Shown here piece by piece: positions 16,439 to 24,279 of a stretch of 64,000 bases of DNA. Within the stretch, counting starts at the first letter, position 1, and every line of letters begins with the position of its first letter. Under the pieces are notes generated by a model, which did not search any database, was not told where the DNA came from, and was given only the letters and a program-made list of their open reading frames with translations. The DNA comes from CAVDHB01 sp963608705. Its GTDB lineage: Bacteria > Bacteroidota > Bacteroidia > Bacteroidales > Bacteroidaceae. The stretch spans positions 11,780-75,779 of the forward strand of contig CAVDHB010000062.1 in assembly GCA_963608705.1 (NCBI GenBank), written 5' to 3'. The translations under genes were made by a program, and so were the position numbers.

Positions 16439-17704
16439 ATGACATTGACTTCTTCGCAATTGCAACAGATAAAAATGAAGTATGGGGTCATCGGCAACAC
16501 CGATGGGCTGAACAGGGCGTTGGACATCGCCTTGCAAGTGGCACCGACGGACTTGTCTGTGCTGGTGGTGGGTGAGAGTGGTGTGGGAAAGGAGATTTTC
16601 CCCCGCATTATCCACGACAACAGTCTAAGGAAGCATAAGCGGTATTTCGCCGTGAACTGTGGGTCTATTCCGGAGGGTACTATCGACTCTGAGCTGTTCG
16701 GACACGAAAAGGGGTCTTTTACGGGGGCGATAGGAGAAAGCGCGGGCTATTTCGGCTCTGCGGACGGAGGCACCTTGTTCTTGGATGAAGTGGGTGAGCT
16801 TCCGCTTTCCACACAGGCTCGTCTGTTGCGTGTGCTGGAGACAGGGGAGTATATCCGTGTGGGGTCCAGTCAGGTGAGGAAGACGAACGTGCGTATCGTG
16901 GCGGCCACTAACGTGAACATGACAGAGGCCGTGAAGAACGGCAAGTTCAGGGAAGACTTGTATTACAGGCTGAACACTATCCCCATCCATGTCCCTCCGC
17001 TGAGGGAGCGTCCGCAGGACATTCCACTCTTGTTCCGGAAATTCGCCAATGAGATTTCCGAGAAATACAACATGCCTCCCGTGAGGCTGGACGAGGACGC
17101 CGTGAGTCTGCTGACCAGTTACGCTTGGCCGGGCAACATCCGCCAGTTGAAGAACATCACTGAGCAGATTTCCGTCTTGGAAGAGCAGCGGCATATCACC
17201 GGAGATATCATGCGGAAATACGTGCCTTTGCAGGAGGAGAGCACACAGCTCGTCTCTCTCCGTCCCCTTCAAGGCGCAAGGCGTGAAGACACCTCTGGCG
17301 GGCATACGGAGAATGAACGGATGCTCTACAAGATTCTCTTTGAGCTTCAGAAGGAGGTGAATGATTTGAAGGCGATCGTGAATGAACGGATGATTGACTC
17401 ACATTCCGACAGGCAGATGATAGACCACTCACATCCCATGATTATCCCGGCGGATGGCTACAAGACACAGAAACCTCTGTACCCGAACCATATGCAGCCC
17501 GGCAGTGTGCCGTATGTAGAACCCAAGGGAACCCGTGACGAATATGTGGAGGAGACGCTTTCTTTGGAAGACATGGAGAAGAGGATGATAGAAAAGGCGT
17601 TGGAGAAAAACAACGGGAGACGGAAGGACGCTGCGCTTGACCTGGATATATCGGAACGCACGTTGTATAGAAAAATCAAACAATATGGACTGGAGAACAA
17701 GTAA
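16439..17704 (+). CDS. Sigma-54-dependent transcriptional activator (no receiver domain)
   Basis: 421 residues from the ATG at 16439, which has AAAAGGAGA about 10 bases upstream; an earlier in-frame start at 16355 lacks an RBS and would span the promoter. The AAA+ domain has Walker A GESGVGKE (45-52), the sigma-54 contact loop in the form GSFTGA (92-97), and Walker B GTLFLDE (111-117). A Fis-type HTH ends the protein (RRKDAALDLDISERTLYRKI). There is no N-terminal receiver or GAF domain. It overlaps the lptE start, an arrangement with LPS-transport and SecG genes that is common in Bacteroides. Confidence 0.93.
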   Translation: MTLTSSQLQQIKMKYGVIGNTDGLNRALDIALQVAPTDLSVLVVGESGVGKEIFPRIIHDNSLRKHKRYFAVNCGSIPEGTIDSELFGHEKGSFTGAIGESAGYFGSADGGTLFLDEVGELPLSTQARLLRVLETGEYIRVGSSQVRKTNVRIVAATNVNMTEAVKNGKFREDLYYRLNTIPIHVPPLRERPQDIPLLFRKFANEISEKYNMPPVRLDEDAVSLLTSYAWPGNIRQLKNITEQISVLEEQRHITGDIMRKYVPLQEESTQLVSLRPLQGARREDTSGGHTENERMLYKILFELQKEVNDLKAIVNERMIDSHSDRQMIDHSHPMIIPADGYKTQKPLYPNHMQPGSVPYVEPKGTRDEYVEETLSLEDMEKRMIEKALEKNNGRRKDAALDLDISERTLYRKIKQYGLENK

Positions 17705-18215
17705 TATTCACCGCAGGATGGGTGTGGTGGCATTGATGATAGGGCTGGTGGTTTCCGCTTGCAGCATTTCTTACAAGTTTAACGGAGCCTCCATCGACTA
17801 TTCGAAGACGAAAACCATCACCATCGAGGATTTTGTGAACCGGGCGACTTACCAGTGGGCGCAGACGGCTCCGATTTTCAACTCGAAGCTGAAAGACATG
17901 TACGCTTCCCAGACCCGGCTGAAGCAGGTCAGAAGAAACGGAGACTTGGTGGTCTCTGGAGAGATAACCAGTTTCGACCGGCAGAACAAGGGCATCTCCT
18001 CGGACGGACGGTCAAACATGTTGCAGATTCGTATGACGGTGAACGTGCGTTTCACCAATACCACGAACCATACGGAGGATTTCGAGCGTCAATTCTCCGC
18101 CACTTACGACATGCCGGCTTCGGCTAATTTTACTTCGGTGCAACAGTCTGCCGTAGAGAACATGAGCAAGCAACTCACGGAGCAGATATTCAATGCCACG
18201 GTGGCTAATTGGTGA
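17685..18215 (+). CDS. lptE: LptE-like LPS-assembly lipoprotein
   Basis: 176 residues. The start at 17685 is chosen because it places RR before the hydrophobic core (MGVVALMIGLVVSAC), giving a proper lipoprotein signal with the lipid-modified Cys at residue 26. The ATG at 17718 would leave no positive charge. The mature part (YKFNGASIDYSKTKTITIEDF ... ATYDMPASANFTSVQQ) has the features of Bacteroidota LptE proteins, which plug the LptD barrel in the outer membrane. It overlaps the activator gene by 20 bases and the next frame follows closely. Confidence 0.8.
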   Translation: MDWRTSNIHRRMGVVALMIGLVVSACSISYKFNGASIDYSKTKTITIEDFVNRATYQWAQTAPIFNSKLKDMYASQTRLKQVRRNGDLVVSGEITSFDRQNKGISSDGRSNMLQIRMTVNVRFTNTTNHTEDFERQFSATYDMPASANFTSVQQSAVENMSKQLTEQIFNATVANW

Positions 18216-18228
18216 TTACAGAAAGAAA

Positions 18229-18903
18229 ATGGAGCAGTTGACAGCGTGGATAAAGCATCCCGAAACATTGGATGAAAGACAGTGGCAGGAAGCGGAGAAC
18301 TTAAGGAAACGTTATCCGTATTTCCAGTTGCCACTTATGCTTTCGCTTTATTTTGTCAAGAAAACGAAAGGGGCGGATGCGTATGCCAAGGCACTGTCCG
18401 AGGCGGCTGTGTGTATAACGGACCGTAAGCGTCTCCATAACTGGATGGAGGAGGTTTCCAAGACTCCTCCTGTAGACCACGGAGAGGAAAAGGAGGTGGG
18501 ACAGTCTCCGAAAAGGACACACTCTTTTGAGTTGATTGACCGTTTTCTGGATGAATATCCCGACTTATCATCCGCTCCCTCGAAGGAGGGTGTCTCCGCA
18601 GAGAATGTCTCAGTGCAAAAACCGGAAGTGCCGCCTGCTCTCTCGAAAGAGATTACTCCCGCAGAGGAAGCCCCGGTGAGAAAAACAGAGACGGAAGTAT
18701 CGCCTGCCGAGCCCTCCGACCGTTATTTCACCGAAACCCTTGCGAAGATATATGTTAAACAAGGCAAATATTCAAAGGCGTTGGAGATAATTCGGCGGCT
18801 TTATTTGCGTGATTCAGGCAAAAATACTTATTTTGCAGACCAAATACGCTATCTGGAGAAATTGCAGATAAACAGTAGACAACAAAAGAATAAAACTAAA
18901 TAA
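18229..18903 (+). CDS. Conserved protein with C-terminal TPR-like repeat
   Basis: 224 residues from the ATG at 18229 (AGAAAG upstream); an in-frame ATG at 18193 overlaps lptE and is less likely. The N-terminal helical part (WIKHPETLDERQWQEAENL) is followed by a low-complexity Pro/Glu/Ser-rich middle (about 95-160). A TPR-like hairpin lies near the end (YFTETLAKIYVKQGKYSKALEIIRRL). It has no signal peptide, so it is probably cytoplasmic. It is conserved between lptE and secG in related genomes as far as remembered; the function is not known. Confidence 0.75.
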   Translation: MEQLTAWIKHPETLDERQWQEAENLRKRYPYFQLPLMLSLYFVKKTKGADAYAKALSEAAVCITDRKRLHNWMEEVSKTPPVDHGEEKEVGQSPKRTHSFELIDRFLDEYPDLSSAPSKEGVSAENVSVQKPEVPPALSKEITPAEEAPVRKTETEVSPAEPSDRYFTETLAKIYVKQGKYSKALEIIRRLYLRDSGKNTYFADQIRYLEKLQINSRQQKNKTK

Positions 18904-18907
18904 GAAG

Positions 18908-19303
18908 ATGATTTATTACGTAATGATTGGATTGATAGTGCTGGCGTCCTTGTTGATGTGCGGCATTGTCTTGATTCAAGAGTCAAAGGGCGGTGGACTG
19001 GCTTCCAGTTTCTCTGCGTCCAATTCCATTATGGGTGTCCGCAAGACTACGGACTTCCTTGAGAAAGGTACATGGTTCTTAGCCGCTTTTATGGTGTTGT
19101 GCAGCATTGTTTGCGCTTATACCTTGCCGGAGCCCAAAGATGCGGATTCCGCCATACTGAATGAACAGGCCGCGCCTCAGCAAGCTCCTCAGCCCCAGCA
19201 AGCCGCTCCTGCGGGATTGCCCGGCGGACAGGCTAATGGTGCCGCTGCCGCCCCCGGACAGGGACAGGCTCCGTTGAAAGCGCCGGCTCAACCTGCCAAA
19301 TAA
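18908..19303 (+). CDS. secG: Preprotein translocase subunit SecG
   Basis: 131 residues. Two transmembrane helices (about 2-22 and 55-75) flank the conserved loop (LIQESKGGGLASSFSASNSIMGVRKTTDFLEKGTW, in part), which is the SecG signature. SecG stimulates SecYE-SecA export. The C-terminal 45 residues are an Ala/Pro/Gln/Gly-rich tail. Four bases separate it from the previous gene, and a terminator follows. Confidence 0.93.
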   Translation: MIYYVMIGLIVLASLLMCGIVLIQESKGGGLASSFSASNSIMGVRKTTDFLEKGTWFLAAFMVLCSIVCAYTLPEPKDADSAILNEQAAPQQAPQPQQAAPAGLPGGQANGAAAAPGQGQAPLKAPAQPAK

Positions 19304-19332
19304 TCGTTGAAGCAAAAATCTCAGTATAAAAG

Positions 19333-19378
19333 GAAGCCGTCTTCCCCTTGTGAAAAACAGGAGAAACGGCTTCTTTTG
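19333..19378 (+). terminator. Intrinsic terminator after secG
   Basis: GAAGCCGT / ACGGCTTC stem followed by TTTTG. It lies between secG and the phosphatase gene. Confidence 0.75.
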
Positions 19379-19400
19379 TATACGTGTTCATCCGTTTGAA

Positions 19401-19874
19401 ATGAAGAAAATACTATTTGTCTGTCTCGGGAATATTTGCCGTTCCCCATTGGCCGAAGAGGTCTTCCGAGTCTATGTGGCGAAACAGGGAGGCGAAAAAG
19501 ACTATTTCATTGACTCCGCCGGACTCATCAGCTACCACGAGGGCGAATTGCCGGACAGGAGGATGAGAGAGCAGGCGTATGCCAGAGGCTATGTCCTGAC
19601 TCACCGCTCCCGTCCCGTGACACCGGAGGACTTCGAGGAGTTCGACTATGTGGTGGGAATGGATCGGGAGAATGACCGCAAGCTCCACCGTCTGGCTCGC
19701 TCAAAGGAGCAGGAGCAAAAGATTCTCCGCATGATAGACTTTTGCGGAGAGACGGAGCTGGACGGTGTCCCCGACCCGTATTATGACGGCCTGGAGGGCT
19801 TCAAACGAGTCATTGATATGGTGGAGAAGGCTTGTCCCGCCTTGTTCAGGTATATAATGAGTAGTTTAGATTGA
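19401..19874 (+). CDS. Low-molecular-weight protein-tyrosine phosphatase
   Basis: 157 residues from the ATG at 19401 (MKKILFVCLGN); a longer frame from 19350 includes the terminator and is rejected. The catalytic loop CLGNICRS has nucleophile Cys8 and phosphate-binding Arg14. The general acid Asp lies in PDPYYDG near residue 120. These small phosphatases act on tyrosine-phosphorylated proteins; in Bacteroidota the partner kinase often controls exopolysaccharide export, but no kinase is nearby. Confidence 0.93.
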   Translation: MKKILFVCLGNICRSPLAEEVFRVYVAKQGGEKDYFIDSAGLISYHEGELPDRRMREQAYARGYVLTHRSRPVTPEDFEEFDYVVGMDRENDRKLHRLARSKEQEQKILRMIDFCGETELDGVPDPYYDGLEGFKRVIDMVEKACPALFRYIMSSLD

Positions 19875-19953
19875 TGTTTAATGTGTAGTGTTTAATGTTT
19901 AATTGGCAAAAGCACTTCACCAATTAAACACTACACATTAATAATTAAACACT
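19872..19953. repeat. Long inverted repeat
   Basis: TTAATGTGTAGTGTTTAAT plus a duplicated GTTTAAT on the left pairs with CCAATTAAACACTACACATT on the right around a 14-base loop. The left arm unit recurs at 53058-53079. It starts within the last codons of the phosphatase gene and could act as a terminator-like structure, but it has no T-run. Confidence 0.7.
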
Positions 19954-19988
19954 AAGCGAACATTAATCATTATAAAAACAAAACAGAT

Positions 19989-20291
19989 ATGGTAAGACAC
20001 ATTGTATTGTTCCGGCTGAAGGAAGACCTTGCGCCGGAGAAAAGGAAAGAGGTCATGGAGACCTTCAAGAAAGACATCGAGGCGTTGCCTGCGGTGATAC
20101 CTTTCATCCGCTTTGTGGAGGTGGGCTTCAACATAAATCCCGGTGAGCAATGGGATTTGTGCTTGAACAGTGAGTTCGACTCCCTGGAGCAGGTAAAAGA
20201 ATACGCCACCAATCCTCATCATGTGCGGGTGGCAGGCGCTTTGAAACCTTTTTTGTCGGGGCGCAGCTGCACCGACTATGAATTTTCTTGA
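19989..20291 (+). CDS. Dabb-family (stress-responsive alpha-beta barrel) protein
   Basis: 100 residues, the full length of a single Dabb domain. The typical opening MVRHIVLFRLKED, the central EVGFNINPGEQWDLCLNSEFDS strand region and the terminal HVRVAGALKPFL are family hallmarks. These dimeric ferredoxin-like proteins have varied or unknown roles. It stands alone, with inverted repeat DNA upstream. Confidence 0.88.
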   Translation: MVRHIVLFRLKEDLAPEKRKEVMETFKKDIEALPAVIPFIRFVEVGFNINPGEQWDLCLNSEFDSLEQVKEYATNPHHVRVAGALKPFLSGRSCTDYEFS

Positions 20292-20328
20292 TTTAAGTCA
20301 AGAAAACAAATCAAAACAAAACGAAACG

Positions 20329-20359
20329 TTGGCTGTTTGAAGAATATTCTGTAAATTTG
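20329..20359 (+). promoter_or_regulatory. Promoter of the small winged-helix gene
   Basis: TTG at 20329-20331, 20 bases, TAAATTTG at 20352-20359; leader about 65 bases. Confidence 0.65.
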
Positions 20360-20429
20360 CTGTGCAACAAACAAAAACACCTCTCTCCAGTGTGGAGAGA
20401 GTAAGAAACTAACTATAAATTTAACGAAT

Positions 20430-20633
20430 ATGCTACAGGAAAGAGCCGGCGAATACGCTGGAAAGATTTGGAACACCTTAAATGAGAAAGGTGCGTTGTC
20501 TGTGAAAGCACTGAAAAAAGCGGCTAAAATCAGATTTGAAAAAGACTTGTATCTGGGTCTGGGATGGCTCCTGCGCGAGGACAAACTGAGCGTGAAGACA
20601 GAAAAAGACGAGGATATTATTTCTTTGAAATAA
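20430..20633 (+). CDS. Small winged-helix protein (DUF2582 type)
   Basis: 67 residues forming a single winged-helix domain: helix AGEYAGKIWNTLNEKG, second and recognition helices SVKALKKAAK and KDLYLGLGWLLREDK, then the wing LSVKTEKDEDIISLK. This matches the DUF2582 family common in Bacteroidota. Its small size suggests a DNA-binding or protein-interaction module with no known target. It has its own promoter and terminator, so it is monocistronic and probably well expressed. Confidence 0.85.
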   Translation: MLQERAGEYAGKIWNTLNEKGALSVKALKKAAKIRFEKDLYLGLGWLLREDKLSVKTEKDEDIISLK

Positions 20634-20669
20634 GTCCGTGACGACTTAAGAACAAATGACATGAGTAAG

Positions 20670-20705
20670 AAGCGGTGTGTCTCTCAGGGAGATACGCCGC
20701 TTTTA
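20670..20705 (+). terminator. Intrinsic terminator after the winged-helix gene
   Basis: AAGCGGTGTGTCTC pairs, with G-U pairs, to GAGATACGCCGCTT, followed by TTTT. Confidence 0.85.
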
Positions 20706-20987
20706 TTGTTGATATGCCCGTCGTGGGTGTTTCAATTGAGGTGTCGGAAATCTTTGTTGTTGGCTCTCTTTCCTCTCAAGCAAAAGTGCAGCCAGTTTTC
20801 ACCCTTATAGAAGTCATTTCTCACTTCTACCGTAATGAACGCCCATTACGCTACAAGTGAGCGGCCATTTCTATACAAGTTGTAACTTGTTGATTATAAG
20901 TCGATTGCGGATGCGTATAAAAGAGACTTTGAACGTCACTACAAGTAATTGATTTACAATGCGTTAATTAAAAATACCCACTTCTCT
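20706..20987. other. Gene-free stretch between convergent genes
   Basis: No coding frame is supported between the winged-helix terminator and the end of metH. It holds the dispersed repeat at 20911-20974 and short palindromes (for example around CGTAATG ... CATTACG at 20831-20850). Confidence 0.5.
20911..20974 (-). repeat. Dispersed intergenic repeat, copy 1
   Basis: The minus strand shares TTTTAATTAA, ATTGTAAATCAA and CTCTTTTATA, in the same order and spacing, with 44546-44605 on the plus strand. Neither copy is coding. Confidence 0.6.
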
Positions 20988-23780
20988 TCAAAACAATTCC
21001 AGTCGTTTCTTTCTCGCCTCTTCCAGTGTGGCCACGGGGGTGTCAGAGCCGTTCTTTTCTTGCAGGTATTTCTCCCTCAAGCGGGCGTACTCTTCTTTCA
21101 ACTCTCTTTCAAAAGCGGGTCTCAACGCCGGGTTCATCAGCTTGGCGGCGATACCCGTATTGACGGAAGCGTCTTTCACGTAGATGGCGGTGCCGTGGTA
21201 CTTGGGCGCGATTTTCAGTGCGGTGTGCAGCTTGCTTGTGGTGGCTCCGCCAATCATGACGGGAATGTCGATGCCCGCCTTGTTGAACGCTTCCACGTTG
21301 TGGACCATCTCGTCCAGCGAGGGTGTAATCAGGCCGCTCATGCCGATCATGTCGGCATGTTCACGCTTCACTGTCTCGATAATCGTCTCTACGGGCACCA
21401 TCACGCCGAGGTCTATCACCTCGTAGTTGTTGCACGCCATGACTACCGAGACAATGTTTTTCCCGATGTCGTGTACATCGCCCTTTACGGTAGCCATGAC
21501 TATTTTGCCGGCCTTGGAAGCCCCTTCTTTTTTCTGTGACTCGATGACTGGTTGCAGGATGGCCACGGCTTTTTTCATGGTGCGGGCGGTTTTGACCACT
21601 TGTGGCAGAAACATCTTCCCGGCGCCGAAGAGGTCGCCCACATAGTTCATTCCGGCCATGAGCGGCCCTTCGATGATGCTCAACGCCGTGGGATATTTCT
21701 CCAACGCCTCTTTCAGGTCTTCTTCCATGTAGTCGCCGACGCCTTTTGCCAGGGCGTGCTTGAGTCTTTCTTCCAGACTCTCCTTTCGCCATGCGTCCTC
21801 ATGTACGGCGGTCTGTGGCTTCCCTCCGTTTTTGGCGGCTTCGGCCTCTTCCTTCATCTTGCGGGCCGTCTCTATGAGCACATCGGCGGCATCCTTGGCG
21901 CGGTTCAACACCACATCCTCTATCTCTTTCAGAAGGTCTTTGTGGATGTCATCGTATGTTACCTTGGTCGCGGGGTTCACAATGCCCATGTCCATTCCTT
22001 TTGCGATGGCGTAGTAGAGGAAGACGGCATGCATGGCTTCCCGGATATAGTTGTTTCCCCGGAAGGAGAAAGACAGGTTGCTGATGCCTCCGCTGATGTG
22101 CGCTCCTGGCAGGTTGGCCTTTATCCATTCCACCGTCTTGATGAAGTCCACGGCGTAGTTGTTGTGTTCCTCCATGCCGGTGGCGATGGCCAACACGTTG
22201 GGGTCGAAGATGATGTCGAGCGGATTGAAGTGCAATCTGTCCACTAATAGGTGGTAGGCTCTGGAGCAGATTTCTATTCTGCGCTCGAAGGTGTCGGCCT
22301 GTCCTTTCTCGTCGAAAGCCATGACGATGGTGGCCGCTCCGTAGCGCATGACATCCTGCGCGTGGCTCAGGAATTTCTCCTCACCCTCTTTCAGGGAGAT
22401 GGAGTTGACGATGCACTTTCCTTGCAGGCATTTCAGTCCCGCCGTGATAACGTCCCATTTCGAGGAGTCTATCATGACCGGCACTTTGCACACGTCAGGT
22501 TCGGTGGCCACAAGATTGAGGAAATGTGTCATTTCCTCCACGCCTTCCAACAGGCCGTCATCCATGTTCACGTCTATCACCAAGGCTCCGTCTTCCACCT
22601 GTTTGCGGGCGATGGACAACGCCTCATCGTATTTCTTCTCTTTGATGAGCCGCAGGAACTTGCGGGATCCCGCCACGTTGCACCGTTCTCCGATATTGAC
22701 GAACCGTTTCTCTGGAGACATCTCTAACATTTCCAATCCGGATAACCGGGTATAGAGCGGTGCGGGTGCGGGTGTGTGGGGTGTCTTGCCTTCCGCTTCC
22801 TGGGCGAAACGGGCGATGAACTCGTCTGTGGTGCCGCAACACCCTCCGATGATATTGACGATGCCTTCTTTGATGTATTCCCTGATTTCTTCTCCCATCT
22901 GGGAGGGTGTGTCTTCGTATTCACCGAAGGCGTTTGGCAGTCCGGCGTTGGGGTAGACGGAGATATGACAGGGGGCTTCTTGCGCCATGTGGCGTACATA
23001 CGGCATGAGCGCCAAGGCACCTAATGAGCAGTTCAGTCCCACGGAGAAGGGGCGATAGGGGAGTATGGAGGCGAGGAAAGCGTCCATAGTCTGTCCCGAC
23101 AATGTGCGTCCTGAGGAGTCTGACACTGTTACGGAAAACATGAGAGGGACTCTTCTTCCGGCTTCCTCCATGGCGTCCATGGCGGCCACAGCGGCCGCTT
23201 TGGCGTTCAGCGTGTCGAAAATGGTCTCGATTAAGAAAGCGTCCACGCCTCCTTCCAGCAAGGCCAGCATCTGCTCTTTGTAGGCTGCTGCCAGCTCATC
23301 GAAGGTGATGGCCCTGGCCGCCGGGTCGTTTACGTCCGGGCTGATGGAACAAGTCTTGTTGGTGGGGCCGATGGAGCCGGCCACGAAGCGGGGCTTGTCC
23401 GGAGTGAGCGCGGTAAACTCGTCCGCTAATTTACGGGCGATGCGCGCGGCGGCCAGGTTCAGCTCTTTTACGGTAGACTCGCAATGGTAGTCCGCCTGAG
23501 ACACGACTTGTGCGGAGAATGTGTTGGTCTCCACGATGTCTGCCCCGGCTTTGAAATAACGCCGGTGGATGTCCTCCACGATGTCAGGGCGTGTGAGACA
23601 GAGGATGTCGTTGTTTCCTTTCATCTGCCCCGGAGTGTCTTGGAAACGAGTCCCTCTGAAGTCCTCCTCCTTTAGATTATAGGACTGTACCATGGTCCCC
23701 ATGGCGCCGTCCAATATGAGGATGCGCCGACGGGCGGCTTCCTCCATTCGGTTGTCTGTGTATCTTTGACCGTCTTCCAT
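20988..23780 (-). CDS. metH: Cobalamin-dependent methionine synthase lacking the reactivation domain
   Basis: 930 residues from the ATG at 23780, 10 bases after the smpB stop; the open frame upstream to 24026 overlaps smpB and is rejected. Domains in order: homocysteine-binding (LDGAMGTM; zinc Cys in GLNCSLGA and GGCCGTT), methyltetrahydrofolate-binding (NIGERCNVAGS), cap, and B12-binding with DVHDIG for the cobalt-ligating His. The protein ends about 30 residues after the B12 domain, so the roughly 300-residue S-adenosylmethionine reactivation domain of E. coli MetH (1227 residues) is absent, and no fragment of it lies downstream. Confidence 0.93.
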   Translation of the reverse strand: MEDGQRYTDNRMEEAARRRILILDGAMGTMVQSYNLKEEDFRGTRFQDTPGQMKGNNDILCLTRPDIVEDIHRRYFKAGADIVETNTFSAQVVSQADYHCESTVKELNLAAARIARKLADEFTALTPDKPRFVAGSIGPTNKTCSISPDVNDPAARAITFDELAAAYKEQMLALLEGGVDAFLIETIFDTLNAKAAAVAAMDAMEEAGRRVPLMFSVTVSDSSGRTLSGQTMDAFLASILPYRPFSVGLNCSLGALALMPYVRHMAQEAPCHISVYPNAGLPNAFGEYEDTPSQMGEEIREYIKEGIVNIIGGCCGTTDEFIARFAQEAEGKTPHTPAPAPLYTRLSGLEMLEMSPEKRFVNIGERCNVAGSRKFLRLIKEKKYDEALSIARKQVEDGALVIDVNMDDGLLEGVEEMTHFLNLVATEPDVCKVPVMIDSSKWDVITAGLKCLQGKCIVNSISLKEGEEKFLSHAQDVMRYGAATIVMAFDEKGQADTFERRIEICSRAYHLLVDRLHFNPLDIIFDPNVLAIATGMEEHNNYAVDFIKTVEWIKANLPGAHISGGISNLSFSFRGNNYIREAMHAVFLYYAIAKGMDMGIVNPATKVTYDDIHKDLLKEIEDVVLNRAKDAADVLIETARKMKEEAEAAKNGGKPQTAVHEDAWRKESLEERLKHALAKGVGDYMEEDLKEALEKYPTALSIIEGPLMAGMNYVGDLFGAGKMFLPQVVKTARTMKKAVAILQPVIESQKKEGASKAGKIVMATVKGDVHDIGKNIVSVVMACNNYEVIDLGVMVPVETIIETVKREHADMIGMSGLITPSLDEMVHNVEAFNKAGIDIPVMIGGATTSKLHTALKIAPKYHGTAIYVKDASVNTGIAAKLMNPALRPAFERELKEEYARLREKYLQEKNGSDTPVATLEEARKKRLELF

Positions 23781-23790
23781 TCCCTGTTTA

Positions 23791-24255
23791 TCAGTATTTC
23801 TTAATGACTCGTTCCATTTCCCGTCGGTCGTCTTTCTCCCGGAGTGACTGTCGCTTGTCGTATTCTTTCTTTCCTCTTGCCAGTGCGATGACCAGTTTGG
23901 CGTAACCCTTGTCGCTGATGAACAGGCGTACTGGCACGATGGTGTGTCCGGGATTGTCTGCGTCGGCGGAAAGTTTCCGCAACTCTTTCTTTGTGAGCAG
24001 TAGCTTGCGCTCCCTTCTGGCGGCATGATTGTTGTAAGTGCCGTAGAAATACTGGGCGATGTGCATGTTTTTCACCCACAGCTCTCCTTTGTCGAAGTAG
24101 CAGAACGTGTCCACCAGGCTTGCCTTTCCTTCCCGGATGGATTTTATCTCTGTGCCGGTCAGTGCGATGCCTGCGGTGTAGGTGTCAAGAAAAGCGTAGT
24201 CGAAAGACGCTTTCTTGTTCTTGATGTTTATTTCAGATGGTTTCTTTAGCTTCAT
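23791..24255 (-). CDS. smpB: SsrA-binding protein SmpB
   Basis: 154 residues. Binds tmRNA and delivers it to stalled ribosomes. The opening IKNKKASFDYAFLDTYTAG, the core GTEIKSIREGKASLVDTFC and the basic tail (KKEYDKRQSLREKDDRREMER) are diagnostic. It lies between manC (24-base gap) and metH (10-base gap) on the same strand, so the three are probably co-transcribed. Confidence 0.96.
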   Translation of the reverse strand: MKLKKPSEINIKNKKASFDYAFLDTYTAGIALTGTEIKSIREGKASLVDTFCYFDKGELWVKNMHIAQYFYGTYNNHAARRERKLLLTKKELRKLSADADNPGHTIVPVRLFISDKGYAKLVIALARGKKEYDKRQSLREKDDRREMERVIKKY

Positions 24256-24279
24256 AATGCAACTGTGTTTGTTTTTCTC

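Noticed and set aside
20282..20300. Terminator after the Dabb gene (TTTTCTTGA / TCAAGAAAA)
   Set aside because: The stem is A/T-rich and no T-run follows on the plus strand; part of it is coding.
23781..24026. N-terminal extension of metH to 24026
   Set aside because: The extension overlaps smpB out of frame, has no homology to MetH, and the homocysteine-binding domain begins just after the ATG at 23780.
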